Made by a program: the position numbers and the translations under genes | Shown here: piece by piece, positions 21,628 through 33,557 of the stretch | How positions within the stretch are numbered: the stretch's first letter is position 1 | Layout: every line of letters starts with the position of its first letter | Assembly: GCA_008360975.2 (NCBI GenBank) | Contig: CM039210.1 | Coordinates: 6,202,293-6,266,292 of the forward strand | DNA length: 64,000 nucleotides | Source: Lichenostomus cassidix | Taxonomy: Eukaryota > Chordata > Aves > Passeriformes > Meliphagidae | Direction of reading: 5' to 3' | The notes under the pieces: generated by a model | Databases searched by the model: none | What the model saw: the letters and a program-made list of their open reading frames with translations, nothing else | What the model was told of the DNA's origin: nothing

Positions 21628-22135
21628 TGTCATAGTTTAAGCCCAGCTGGCTACTAAGTACTGTCACCTAAAATCAGTAAAAAGAAAAACTCCTTGACAC
21701 CGATGTAGCATTAAGAAGCAGGCATTCTTTATTCAGACGGATGCACAAGGGGATATCTCCTCTGAAATATCGTGCATGCTGAATACAGGAAAGTTCCTGT
21801 TTATATACTATATTTTACATACATATTCATTGATTTTCCCAGAATAAACATACATGTGATAATAATTTCCCTGAAGTCCTTAATATATGTTCCCTTCCCT
21901 TTATGCATGTGTTCTTCTGTCCTGGGGGTCTGTTTGGTGGTGCCTGGTGCTCAGTGACCCCAAAGTCATACTTGACCACTCGGTGAACTAGTAAAAGTTG
22001 GAACAACTGGGCTGGTTGCTTTCCAGTTCTTCTTCCTACAGAATAAGCATTGTGTGGTTCCATAAGACAGTGTTTTTTGAAGAATAAGCATTGTATTAGC
22101 TTATTGTATTATTAACAATTTTTCATCTGGCAACA
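21628..22135 (-). mobile_element. 3' LTR of a minus-strand ERV
   Basis: It begins TGTCATAG and ends CTGGCAACA on the + strand. Right after it, AAAGGGGGGGGGA on the minus strand is a polypurine tract, so this is the 3' LTR of the env fragment next door. The minus strand has a TATATAAA box (about 21811-21818) and AATAAA (about 21732). Confidence 0.8.
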
Positions 22136-22727
22136 TCCCCCCCCTTTGAGGCTTGTGAAGCTTGTCTTCCCTTCAATCTTTCATAAACCTCACTTTGCTT
22201 TTGTACTAACATCACATAAGTTCCTCACATTGCATTAGTGATCATGTTTTTTATATACCTTAAAGCAAGTGTCATAATCAAAATTATTACTATGATCGCA
22301 ATTATATCTTGCAAAAGTGAGGCCAACCAACCAGTCAGAGAAAATCCAAATCCTCTAAATATTTTATTTAATTAGTTACTTTCTAATCTTGCCCTTAATT
22401 TTCTGCTAGATGCAGCAACCAATTTTATCCTATCTGATCATCCAATTTAGCAATCACATTTGGAATGTGCACACAAAAAATATTGTTGTTTAAATTCACA
22501 TAACCACATACTCCATGTTCATATAACAGCAATAGGTCTAAAGCAAATCTGTTTTGTAAGTTCATTTTAGTCATGGCTTACAATTGTTCATTTATTTCAG
22601 TAAACCCCAAGTGAGTTGCATTCGCTAAATTTTCCATTTGTAGAGTCAAATTGCATATGGCTAGTTTGTTCCTAAAGATAGATGTTTGAGGAGTAAAGAT
22701 GGATTCTAAAATCCATCCCACTATATG
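22136..22727 (-). pseudogene. ERV env transmembrane-subunit fragment
   Basis: The minus strand, with stops, reads a stretch typical of a retroviral Env transmembrane subunit. An LQNR-type heptad segment is followed by an EHGVCGY motif and, ten residues after its Cys, a second Cys. The fragment ends at the polypurine tract of the LTR at 21628-22135. The rest of the provirus is gone, and CR1 sequence begins at 22728. Confidence 0.65.
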
Positions 22728-22729
22728 AC

Positions 22730-25700
22730 AGAATCACAGAATCAACTAGGTTGGAAAAGATGGGGGAGATCATCAAGTCCAACTCATGACCTAAGACCAC
22801 CTTATCAACTAAACCATGGCACTAAGTGCCATGTCCAGTCTTTTTTTAAATACCTCCAGGGACGGTGACTCCACCACCTCCCTGGGCAGCCCATTCCAAT
22901 GCCCAATCACTCTTTCTGTAAAGAATTTTTTTCTACTGTCTAGCCTAAACTTCTCCTGGTGCAGTTTAAGACTGTGTCCTCTTGTCCTGTTGCTGGTTCC
23001 CTGGGAGAAGAGACTGACCCCCACCTGGCTACAACTTCCTTTCAGGTAGTTGTAGAGAGTGATAAGGTCTTCCCTAAGCCTCCTTTTTTCTCCAGGCTAA
23101 ACAACCCCAGCTCCCTCAGCCGGTCTTCATAAGGCTTGTGTTCTAGATCCCTCACCAGCCTTGTTGCCCTTCTCTGGACACGTTCAAGCATCTCAACATC
23201 CTTCCTAAATTGAGGGCCCCAGAACTGAATGCAGTACTCAAGGTATGGCCTCACCAGTGCTGAGTATAGAGGAAGAATGACTTCCCTGGTCCTGCTGGAC
23301 ACACTATTCTTGATACAGGCCAAGATTCCATTGGCCTTCTTGGCCACCTGGGCACACTGCTGGCTCATGTTCAGTCGGCTGTCAACCAGTACCCCCAGGT
23401 CCCTTTTTGCCTGGCTACTGTCCAGCCACACTGTACCCAGCCTGTAGTGCTGCAGGGGGTTGTTGTGGTCAAAGTGCAGGACTTGGCACTGGGACTTGTT
23501 GAACCTCATATTGTTGGATTCAGCCCATCAATCCAGCCTGTCCAGGTCCCTCTGCAGAGCCCTCATACCCTCCAAAAGATCAACACTCACTCCCAGCATG
23601 GTGTCATCTGCAAATTTACTGATGGTGGACTCAATCCCCTCATTCAGATCATCAATAAAGATATTAAACAGGACTGGCCCCAGTACAGATCCCTGGGGGA
23701 CACCACTAGGGACAGACCACCAACTGGATTCAATACCATTCACCACCACTCTCTGGGCCAAGCCATCCAGCCAGTTCTTTACCCAGTGAAGAGTGCACCT
23801 GCCCAAGCAGTGGGATGCCAGCTTTTCCAGGAGGATGCTGTGGGAGACGGTGTCAAAGGCCTTGTTGAAGTCCAGGTAGACAACATCCATAGCCTTTCCT
23901 GCACCCACTAGGTGGGTCACTTGATCATAAAAGGAGATCAGGTTGGTCAGGTGATGCCTTAAAAGCTGGTAAAAGTAAGATGCAGACACTACAGTATAGG
24001 GAAAAAGGGTATTACCTTGGTTTTAATAGGATCCCAGGTGCCCGCTCGTCGAAGGTGGAACCACGCCAATGAAGCACACCGGGTACCATGCGTATACAAT
24101 TTTATGGACCTCACAAATTAGCATATCTATCTAAAATCCCCCAATAAGAAACTTAACAAATGAAGCAATTGTCCCCCTATTTTAATTACACCCCCCCCCC
24201 CAAATGAAGCTACGATCTAGTTTACAAAAACATTCCAGAGAGGAGGCTCCATCCAAGGTTGGAGCCTCTTGTTCTGAGATAGTAGGGATGTTTTGTCTTC
24301 CCCAAAGAACCTCGAAGTTCTCTAAATATCAGAGTACAAGGGTTATAAACATGTAGGGGTAAGGTACAGGGAATACTAGGTATAGGGAATGGGAAAGGGT
24401 ATAACATATATAAAAAGGGTATAAAAAGAGTATAAAGAGAAAGGACAAAAAACCATCAGGCATCACAGGCATGACCTGCCCCTCCTAAACCCATGCTGGC
24501 TGGGCCGGATCCCCTGGCCATCCTGTATGTGCAGTGTGATGGCACTCAAGATAATCTGTTCCATAATCTTGCCAGGCACTGAGGTTAGATTGACTGGCCT
24601 GTAGTTTCCCAGATCCTCCTTCCAGCCCTTCTTGTGGGTGGGCGTCACATTGGCCAGCTTCCAGTCATCTGGGACCTCCCCACTGAGCCAGGACTGATGG
24701 TAAATGATGGAGAGCGGCTTTGCAAGCTCATCTGCCATCTCCCTCATCACCTGGGGATGGATCCCATCTGGTCCCATAGATTTGTGAACATCTAAGTGGC
24801 TCAGCAGGTCTCTGACTGCTTCCTCCTGGATAACAGGGGGGCCATCCTGCTCCCTGACACCATCTACCAGCCCAGGAGGACAGTTCTCTTGAGGACAACC
24901 GGTCTTTCTGTTGAGAATTGAGGCAAGGAAGGTGTTAAGTACCTCTGCCTTTTCCTCATCTTTAGTTACTAATTTCCCTTCCTCATCCAATGGAGGTTAT
25001 CCCTGCCCTTCCTTTTGCCATTAATGTATTTATTAAAATATTTTTTATTATTCTTTACAGAAGTGGCCAGATTGAGTTCTGACTGGGCTTTTGCCTCTCT
25101 AACTTTTTTCTTCATGCCCTAGCAACTCCCTTAAACATTTCCTGAGACACCTGACCCTCCTTCCAAAGGTGATACACCCTCTTTTTTTTCCTTGGTTCCT
25201 TCAAAAGCTCCTTGCCCATCCAGGCTGGTTGTTTTCCTCATTGGCTCATCTTTCAGCACGTAGAGGCAGTCTGTTCCTGTGCCTTCAAGATTTCTGTTTT
25301 GAAGCAAGCCCATCCTTCCTGGACTCCTTTGTTTTTAAGGGCTGCTTCCCAAGGAACTCTCTGAATAAATCTCTTGAATAGGCCAAAGTCTGCCCTCTGG
25401 AAGTCCTGTGTGGAAGCTTTATTGATGCCCCTCCTTGTTTCACCAAATATTGAAAACTCTATTATTTCATGATCACTTTGCCCCAGATGACCTCTGACCA
25501 CCCACATCTCCCACTAGCCCTTCTCTGTTTGCAAACAGCAGGTCTAGCATAGTCCCTTCCTTGCTAGGCTCACTCACCAGCTGTGACAGGAAGTTGTCCT
25601 CCATACGTTCTAAGAACCTCCTAGACTGCCTCTTCTCTCCTGTGTTGAGTTCCCAGTAGATATCTGGCAGGTTAAAGTCACCTACAAGAACAAGGGCTGG

Positions 25701-26150
25701 TGATATTGAAAAATCCTCCAGCTGCTTATAGAATAATATATCCACCTCCTCATCCTGGTTAGGTGGTCTATAACAGACTCTCACCAGGATGTCAGCCTTG
25801 TTGGCCTTCCCCTTAATTTTTACCCATAGGCACTCGACCTTATCATCGTTAATCTCAATTTCCACAGCATCAAGAGCCTCCCTAATATACAGAGCCACCC
25901 CTCCACCTTTTCTCCCTCACCTGTCTCTTCTGAAGAGCTTGTAGCCATCCATTACAGCACTCTAGTTATGGGAGTCATCCCGCCACATTTCTGTGATGGC
26001 GACTATGTGATAGCTTTCTTGCTGTACCCTGTACCATGGCTTCCAGCTCTTCTTGTTTGTTACCCATGCTGCGTGCATTAGTATACATACACTTCAGCTG
26101 GGCTGCTGATTTCACCCCTGACTCTGGCTTAACCCCCTTGGGCTTGTTTC
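22730..26150 (-). pseudogene. CR1 ORF2 remnant (-)
   Basis: Reading on the minus strand, the frame opens near 26100 with YTNARSMGNKQEELEAMVQ. It continues through endonuclease blocks (25473-25898, with GDFNLPDIYW), an RT start (24463-24990) and the RT core [15 protein letters not shown] with KFADDTMLG (the YADD-box region, 23528-23989). It ends with the thumb-like region (23042-23509). Several frameshifts and stops separate these pieces. The catalytic box reads FADD, the form common in CR1. Confidence 0.85.
23952..24465 (-). mobile_element. Class I-type solo LTR (TGATGCC...GGCATCA), 4-bp TSD
   Basis: 514 bp with 7-bp inverted ends TGATGCC/GGCATCA, flanked by the exact 4-bp duplication CAGG (23948-23951 and 24466-24469) inside CR1 RT. 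The minus strand has a CATAAAAT box and an ATTAAA signal. A 4-bp duplication is typical of gamma-like ERVs. The + strand end carries a run of TATAAA-like repeats (24405-24438). Confidence 0.9.
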
Positions 26151-27031
26151 TGGAGAGCCTGGTTGCATCCCCTTCCCCCTTTGAACCTAGTTTAAAGCCC
26201 TCTCAGTCAGCCCTGCCAATTCATGGGCTAGAATCCTTTTGCCCTTGTTAGTTAGATGGAGCCCATCTGGCTCTAGCAAGCCAGGTGCCATAAAAGTTGC
26301 CCCATGATCAAAGAACCCAAAGTTCTGCCAATGGCACCAGCCCTTAAACCACTTGTTGATAATGTGGCTTCTCCTGTTCCTTTCATCATTTGTCCCTGCT
26401 ACTGAAGGGACTGAGCAGAACACCACCTGTGCTCCTGCCCCATCAACCAATTGACCCAGAGCCTTGAAGTCCCTTTTAATTGCCCTGCTTCTTTTCAGTC
26501 TCGTCACTGCCAGCCTGGAGTATCAGCAGTGGGTAATAATCAGAGGGTTGAATCAGCTCACGGAGTCTCCTGGTGATATCCCAAACCCAGGCCCCAGGGA
26601 GGCAGCAGACTTCCCTGTGGGATGGGTCCAGTCGACATACAGGGCCCTCTGTTCCCCTCAGAAGGAAGTCACCTACTACAACTATCCTTCTTTTCTTTTT
26701 AATGCTAGAGGTAGTGATCTGTCTGACAGACAAAGTGTAATTGGGAGGCTCTCCAGGCAGAATATTTTCTTCGATGTCATTGGGCTGGCCCTCTGGATCC
26801 AGGGCCTCAAACCTATTCTGAAGTGGTACCTGGGTAGGTGATGGGGGTTGAGAGGAATTTTTATTAACTCTCTGAATAGGGACCCATTTCCACTCCCCTT
26901 CCTCTACTAGGTCTTCTCCTTCTGCCTGATGGTAAGAGGCATGGGAGTCCTCTGACTCCTGGTGGGGTTTTCTCAGGGATGGAAGGGTGAAATTCCACCA
27001 GTCTATTTCCCTTTCACTTTCCCTAATACTC

Positions 27032-27602
27032 TGTATTGGGTCTGACTGAGGTAAAGCTTGCAGCCCTCCCAGTGCTGTGCTTTGCATTAGTAGCTGGCAG
27101 GATGTTGATAACAGACCACTCTTTTGGCTACTGCTGAGCAGCACTGTCCCTCTGACATTCCTTCCCCCATCAAAGGGATGGGAGTGGGCAAGATCCTAGG
27201 GGGGGACACAACCAGGCCAGCTGACCCAAATCAACCAAAGGGATATTCCATACCATATGACGTCAGCTCAGATATATAAACTAAGGGAGAGAGGAGGAAG
27301 GGGGGGTGTTCATGAGTTTTCAATGTTTGCTTTCTGGAGCAACCATTATGTGTGCTGAAGCCCTTCTTCCCAGGAAGTGCCTGAACATCGCTGCTAATGG
27401 GAAGTAGAGATTGACCTTTTTTCCCTTTAGCTTTTGTGCACGCAAATCTCTGCTTATTCCTTTTCTTTTACTGTAATAAAACTGCTTTATCTCACCCTGC
27501 TGACTGTTGTCCATCTTACTCTCTCCCCTGTCCCAAAGGGGAAAGGGAGTGATAGAGCGACTTAGTGGGCACCCGGCACCCAGCCAGGGTCAACCCGCTA
27601 CA
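27032..27602 (+). mobile_element. Solo LTR, short relative of family A, 5-bp TSD
   Basis: TGTATTGGGTCTGAC...GGTCAACCCGCTACA shares both ends with family A but differs inside. The exact 5-bp duplication TACTC (27027-27031 and 27603-27607) lies in CR1 ORF1. AATAAA is at about 27475. Confidence 0.9.
27259..27280 (+). promoter_or_regulatory. CRE palindrome and TATA box in solo LTR
   Basis: The full CREB/ATF palindrome TGACGTCA (27259-27266) lies 6 bases upstream of TATATAAA (27273-27280), in the U3 of the LTR at 27032-27602. It is an arrangement able to work as a cAMP-responsive promoter. Activity is not shown. Confidence 0.6.
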
Positions 27603-28013
27603 TACTCCTTAGTCTTTTCACTTCCTCCTTAAGTTCCACCACCAGACAAAGCAGATCATTCATCTGTTCGCACCGCACGCAGGCGTCTTTTGTACCCTCC
27701 CCTGGTATTACTGACAGTCTCAAACACTCCTTACAGGAAGGGGTCTGGACAGATGCGTCCTTCTTGGGGGGTTCTGTTTGGGTTGGTACACTTTTACTAG
27801 CTACAACTTTTGATTTTGGAGACCACTGATGAAAAGAAAACCCAAAAGCAAACGAATGAACAAAAACCCAACACAAAATAAAGACCCCACTACCAGGAGG
27901 AGAGCTGCAACTCTTCTAGTTTGCCCTGCCTGTTTGCCCTGCCTGCGCGAACTGCCGTGCCATGCCCCGTTTGCCTGCTCCGGGTCGCCGCGTTCCCTAG
28001 AGCCTTCTTTACA

Positions 28014-28146
28014 GCACCTCCGATGGCCGGAGGAAGCCCCTCCCTGCGCCTGAGTGGCTCAGGAGTGGAAGGGAACCGCCTGCTCAAGTCCCTTTTGAAA
28101 GCACCTCCGATGGCCAGAGGAAGCCCTTCCCTGCACCTGAGTGGCT
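28014..28146 (-). repeat. Two-copy 87-bp repeat in CR1 5' UTR
   Basis: GCACCTCCGATGGCCRGAGG...CTGAGTGGCT occurs at 28014-28059 and again at 28101-28146, a period of 87 bp. Duplicated 5' UTR units are seen in CR1 promoters. It marks the 5' end of this CR1. Confidence 0.75.
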
Positions 28147-28150
28147 AACG

Positions 28151-29563
28151 AGAATTCCTAAAAGACTATTCCTTTCTCCACTGACTGAAATACTCGGATG
28201 CTGATGGAGTGCAGGATCAGGCTCAAAATAATGGGTAAGTGGGCTACGTGTGTAATTGAACTCCACTATCTGTGTTTAAACTGGACAATCATGCCTTTTA
28301 TCAACCTCATTTTTAGCAAACTGTGCTGCCTCTTTATGACATTAGTGTATTTTAGTTTTTTTCACTTTTACACAGGGTTTATTATCTCAATTTTTAATTC
28401 AAAATTGAAACTTTGAATTTGTTTAGGGATTCATTAATTCCTGTCAAGTGAAGTATTTACAGAGGGTTTCAAATCCATATGACAGACAGGTATAGACTTC
28501 ACATTCATTTTGCACGGAGGATCTGCATGCTTGGTGATCCAAACAAATATTTAATATGCCAACACTAAACAATGTAAGGATCTTTTATTTCCAGCTCCTA
28601 TAACTGGAAGAGATTAAAATTAAAATTCTATTCTGCAGGTTTTCCAAGGAATGGGTTTATCCCTCAAAACTGGTATAAATTGATGGGGACGATCTTACAA
28701 GCTTGGTAAGAGTACAAAAAGGGTGATAATAAATTACTTTAATTATTAATGATTATAAAGGTATTTCAAAAGACTTTTCAAGAAATTCTCCTATAGGGGA
28801 ATTTCCCAGCCAATGGAGACAGATTGCTGAAGAGACCTGCAAGCTAAAAACCCAGCACAAAGACTTTGCAGGCTTTTGAGAGATTTTGACTAATGCTTAC
28901 ATTTATCCTTGACTCTACAAGTCAAAATCTTCACTGGTCCAGGAGCAGTTGGCAAGTGGAGAGGGGCTACATCTCCCCTCCATGTGGCACTCGGATGGGG
29001 CAGGACAATGTGTGTGCCTGGGGCAATCTGCAGTGTCCATCCCATGAGCTCCTGGCTGCTCTCTTGTCCCTTGACTGGAATTTGGTTTACCAGTTTTCAT
29101 GGTGGGTCTTCACTTGAGCTTCGCAATAGACACGTGTGACTTTCATCCCCCTTCTTTCCCAGGCTACACCCTAAAGGTAGTGGCCATCCAATGCCTATTG
29201 CACACAGCAGGAGTTGGGGTTTGACTTACATTGGGGATCTGCCCCTAAAAGCTTAAAGTTCATAGATTTCAGTAGAAATCAAAATAACCTAGTTTTTACA
29301 TGATTACAAACAGAATTCACTGCACAGATGTCATAGATTTTGGCCAGGACACAAATGTGAACCTCTGTGTCAACCTCCAAAGCAAATCCTTGTTTCACTA
29401 AATGTGCATTTTAATCACAACAGTGTTATCAGGTCAGGTTGACCATAACTTCATAACTTCTATGTTTTTTCCTCTTCATGCCCAGGGAAGTGTGCTGAGC
29501 TCAGTGTGACCCAAGCACTACCCTGCCCTGTCCCCACGCACATGTGCTCCCCTAGCAGTGCTT
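28151..29563. other. Unassigned intergenic sequence
   Basis: About 1.4 kb with no CR1 or LTR end, exon or RNA gene that I can recognise. Confidence 0.4.
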
Positions 29564-30156
29564 TGTAACGGATGAACGATATGAACTCCCCTTAGCAGTT
29601 GTAAAGAGGAATCGCTTTATTGCAAAAACACGGGATTTTTAAACAGTTAGTTTGTTATAAGTTTACATTCTTGTGAAGCACAACAAATGTGTTTTAACCA
29701 ACCACCATAAACCACAATATGAACACACGCTGGTTATAACCAACCACCATACACCATGGTGTGAGCACTCACTGGTTCCATCACTTGTTTTCCAGGGTTA
29801 TGTAACTTGTTTTTCATCTCTAGTTTAGCTGAGTCATTCCCAGAATGCTTTTCTGGTTAGCTGAAGTAACAGGAGTGAGCATGGATTTTACAAGGGTAAC
29901 AAGGACCTCATTATGTAAGGTTTTTCTTATCCACAGCAGTGCTTGCCATTGTTTTGCTTATTAATGCAATTAGCAAAGGGATTGGAAGAAAACAATGACT
30001 TATTTAGAGATAAGCTAATTTTTTACATGGATAATAAGCAGATAATAGAAATAAGCATAGAAAGGCAATGCATCAAATCATTACTACAGATTACAGCTAG
30101 TAATTAAGAAAATATTAATCTCCAATTACCCTAATATGTTACCATCATCCTGGTCT
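29564..30156 (-). mobile_element. Probable LTR (minus), right end uncertain
   Basis: It begins TGTAACGGATGAACG. The minus strand has AATAAA (about 29616) just before this end and a TATAA (about 29655). A GTGCTT repeat at 29558-29563 and 30157-30162 could be a 6-bp target duplication, but the right end would then not be CA, so the boundary is a guess. Confidence 0.45.
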
Positions 30157-30162
30157 GTGCTT

Positions 30163-30614
30163 CAGCTGGGAAGCCCCATTGCAGAGAAGGACAGGAGAAA
30201 CCCTCCTGTTAATTGAAAAATCTTACACAGCGCATCCACTCGTAGGTGAGGCCCCCAACCTTGCTGCAAGTTGGTCTCACTTTTATATTGTTACTTGTAT
30301 AGGGGTACATGACCGGATGTTTCTTTTGGAACTTTTTGGTCTGGCACACCCGTCCGCTGGCCGGGCGCTCGGGTATGCCTGAACACGTAGCTCCTGTTTT
30401 CCTAAAATTGCATATGTTGTTTTGAAAATGTACATATGTTTGAAAGTTCATACAGTGATCAACTTGAGAGTTTACATAGTGGTCACCTTTGATTCAGGCT
30501 CCACATAGGGCCTACCCCATCAGCCATGCTCCTTCCTCTCCTTGTGCACAAGGGTGGTCTTCATGTCCACTTTAGAGGTTCTGCAAACAGCTAGATCTTG
30601 CCTGGGGTTTGAGT
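30163..30614. other. Unassigned sequence
   Basis: Sequence between an LTR and a CR1 tail. It may be ERV internal sequence, but no motif is readable. Confidence 0.35.
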
Positions 30615-31369
30615 TCAATCCTGGATGCCACCTAGGAGGAAACTGTCGCACTGGGATAGGACATGGGGTAATGGTTTTAAGTGGAAGGAGGGTAGATTAG
30701 GATTAGATATAAGGAACAAGATTTTTACAATGAGCATGGTAAAACCCTGGCACAGCTTGCCCAGAGAGGTGGTGGATGCCTGTACCGGGTTTGCATGGCC
30801 TGGTTTTGGTAGCAGGGGGGCTACAGGGGTGGCTTCTGTGAGAAGCTGCTAAAAGCTTTCTTCATGTCTGGCAGAGCCAATCCCTGGCGGCTCTTAAGAT
30901 GGACGTGCCGCTGGTCAAGGCTGGGCCAATTAGAAATGGTAGTAACACCTCTGTGATAACATATTTAAGAAGAAAGAAAAAAAAGTTGTGCAGTTGCAAT
31001 TGCAGCCAGAGAAGAGCGGGGCAAGAACATGTGAGAAGAACAACTCTGCAGACACCAAAGTCAGCAAAGAAGGTGGGGGAGGAGGTGCTCCAGGCACAGG
31101 ACCCAAGATTCCTCTGCTGCTCATGGTGAAGACCATGGAGCCCATGGAGGTCCATGGGGATGCAGAGATCCACCTGCAGCCTGTGAAGGAGACCCATGCC
31201 GGAGCAGGTGGATGCCTGAGAGGAGGCTGTGATCCTGTGGGAGACCCGTGGAGAGAGGGGCCTTGTTCCCATGCTGGAGCAACCTGTCCTTGAAGGACTG
31301 TACCCTGTGGAAGAGTGACCCACACTGCAGCAGTTTGACAGGTACTGTTGCCCATGGGATGGATTGATA

Positions 31370-31797
31370 TGATGCCTGAACAGGGCTTACTTGAAACAGA
31401 GGCTAGACAAAGTTAGGAGAATAAAAAGCAGATAAATTTATTGAAGGCCTTCAGGTGCATTCAGGGCAGACAAAGCCTACTCAAGAGGCTACACCCAAAA
31501 TGGACAACGAGTCATGAGTTCTTCACATTTTATAAGTTCTGTCCATTAACATATTGGGCCTTAATCCTCCAATTAAACCTTCAGGTGATGATTTCAGTTA
31601 CCCCAAGCTTGCTCCCCCCAATTCACTGTTGTTTACATATTTTGATGCTCTGAGGCAGCAAAGTGTCCTTGGATTTTCCAACTGAGGGGAATTGTTTTGT
31701 CTAAAATGCTGGGAACAGCAGCTTTAGCACCCTGTATGGAGTCCACTAAAATTACAGATACATGAAAAATATAGAAGCTAAAAATCTTAAGGCATCA
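31370..31797 (-). mobile_element. Class I-type solo LTR (TGATGCC...GGCATCA) nested in LTR A
   Basis: 428 bp with the same 7-bp inverted ends as the LTRs at 23952 and 54314. The flanks are GATA/GATG, a 4-bp duplication with one mismatch. A minus-strand AATAAA lies at about 31434-31440. Confidence 0.75.
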
Positions 31798-32005
31798 GAT
31801 GGACTCATGTAGCAGCAGTGTACAGAGAGCTGTTGCTTGTGAGATGGACTCACATTGGAGAAGTACACAGAGAACTGTCTCCTGTGGCAGGGACCCCACA
31901 GTGAAGCAGGGGAACAACTCCTCTCCCTGAGCAGTGGGAGAACCCACGGGTGATGAATTTTCCATAACCCTCATTCCCTGTCTCCTTGCTTCACTGGGGG
32001 AGCAG

Positions 32006-32880
32006 TGTTGCGGTTGTTTGGGTTGCTTTCTGCGGTGTTATGGTGAGCCGCAGGCCTTACCGGAAAGTGTCTCAGCCCGGCCTGGGTCAGCACCTCAGTG
32101 CCCCAAACCTTCCTTCTGAAGGCTGGTTACTGCGCTTACACCGGCTGGGGAGCCAAAAGCTAGCTCTGGTTTTGTCTGCTCTTCGTAACACAGCAGCAGT
32201 AAAGGAGGAGAGAAGGATCTCTGCATGGTGACCACAGAAGATGTTTATTCACATGATCACCCAAGGCCAAAGACCTTCCAGCGGCAAAGACGCCTCATGG
32301 GCAAAGACACCTAATGGCGAAGGATCAGGGGTTTTCTATAGAGATGGGGGGTCAGGGACAGCACATGGTCCAGTGGTCTCTGGACACAGGGGCGGTACAT
32401 GGGTGGAGTTGGAGTACAGGAACCAATAGGGAAAACCCGAGGGAGTGGCCAAGACCAGGTGTTGAGAGGATAGCCAACCGGGACGCAGGGGATACAGACT
32501 GACAAGGGCTTCAGGGAATGGGGGTACAAGGAGGGAAGATACAGAACTTTTGAAAACCAATAATAACACTGCGGGTAAAGAACTTTCTAGCTATTAACTA
32601 AACATGGGATAAAGAGGAGGAGAACTTCAGGAGCCAATACCTCTGATTCCTGGCCCATATTCATGGGGCCAGCCTCAAAGCTTGTCGGGGGGACGATTTT
32701 CTGTCACCCTAACCAGAAGGTTTCTTTAAACCCAGGGGGGTTTGCTGGTTATTTCAGGCTCTAAGCTCACCTGAGTGGATCTCACTGCTACAACCAGGGG
32801 CGGGAAAAACAGGACAATGTGAGAAGAGTAGACATATAAGGAAGAAAAGGGATGGGGAAACTGCAGCTTGTATCACAACA
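32006..32880 (-). mobile_element. 875-bp solo LTR nested in LTR A, 6-bp TSD
   Basis: TGTTGCGGTTGTTTGG...GTATCACAACA is flanked by the exact 6-bp duplication GAGCAG (32000-32005 and 32881-32886). The minus strand has AATAAA at 32244-32249. The same family is at 63493-64000. A 6-bp duplication suggests a class II (beta/alpha-like) ERV. Confidence 0.9.
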
Positions 32881-33557
32881 GAGCAGGTAGAGCTGGGAAG
32901 GATGGAAGGGTGGGGGGAAGGTATTTTAAGGTTTTATTTTACTTCTCATTATTCTGCTCTGATTTTGTTAGTAATAAATTCAATTAATATCTCAAATTCT
33001 AGCCTGTTTTGCCTGTGAGGCATTTGGTGAGTGATCTCTCCCAGTCCTTGTCTAAACTCATGAACCCTTCATTATATTTTCTCTCTCCTGTCCAGCTGCA
33101 GAGGGGAGTGTGAGAGCAGCTTTGGTGGGTGTCTGGCATCTAGCCAGCATCAACCCACTACAGTGCCCCATCCCAGTAAACATTCAAGGCCAGGTTGGAC
33201 AGGTTTCTGAGAAACCTGGTCTAATTGAAGATGTCCCTGCTCATTGCAGGGGAGTTGGACTAGATGGCCTTCAAATGTCCTTTCCAACCCAAATGATTCT
33301 GTGATTTTTTGATTCTATGGCCACAACATTGTATGGCCATGCCAGAAGGGGTTGTCCAAATCTCACTTGACTAGTGGCTCTATGGCAGGGCCTGCTGCAA
33401 TGTTTGGTGTGGAGGAATAAGGGGATTTCTTCTGGCATCTGGATCAGTGAGTGTTGCATTTCTTACCATCCCTTGCTTGGGCCACCCACAGAACTGAAAA
33501 CACCCCATGTCTTTAGAAATACATATCATTAAATAGCAGTTTATTTCTATTTGTCTT

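Larger units (their letters stand above)
26187..27876 (-). pseudogene. CR1 ORF1 remnant (-), split by a solo LTR
   Basis: The zinc finger (CKECLRL...CVRCEQMNDLLCLVV) and coiled coil lie at 27598-27800. The linker and esterase-like domain lie at 26187-27030. The LTR at 27032-27602 interrupts the two right after VKRLRS. The esterase block I reads GDFLL, so the catalytic Ser is Phe, while the late block DGLHLTNKGKRIL keeps Asp and His. It is a mirror image of the losses in the ORF1 copy at 3310-4465. Confidence 0.8.
22728..28150 (-). mobile_element. Near full-length CR1 LINE (-), interrupted by two solo LTRs
   Basis: The CR1 tail and 3' UTR (22728-23040) are followed upstream by RT, endonuclease, ORF1 and a 5' UTR with an 87-bp repeat near 28150. 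Subtracting the inserts at 23952-24465 and 27032-27602 leaves about 4.3 kb, close to the full CR1 length of about 4.5 kb. ORF2 and ORF1 are both broken, but large frames of 150-220 codons survive. Confidence 0.9.
30781..33162 (+). mobile_element. Solo LTR, family A, carrying two nested LTRs
   Basis: TGTACCGGGTTTGC...CATCAACCCACTACA with near-exact 5-bp flanks ATGCC/GTGCC in the CR1 3' UTR. It is broken by minus-strand LTRs at 31370-31797 and 32006-32880. Without them it is about 1.08 kb, matching the uninterrupted copy at 9207-10308. Confidence 0.88.
30615..33320 (+). mobile_element. CR1 3' end (+) split by a solo LTR
   Basis: GGGATAGGACATGGGGTAAT... to GAGAGGTGGTGGATGCC (30780), then GTGCCCCATCCCAG (33163) to the tail ATGATTCTGTGATTTTTTG near 33320. 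Joined across the LTR these make an ordinary CR1 3' UTR of about 320 bp. Confidence 0.88.

Noticed and set aside
29558..30162. GTGCTT direct repeats as target duplication of an LTR
   Set aside because: The right end would not be CA, and a 6-bp match found by scanning could be chance. The boundary is left uncertain.
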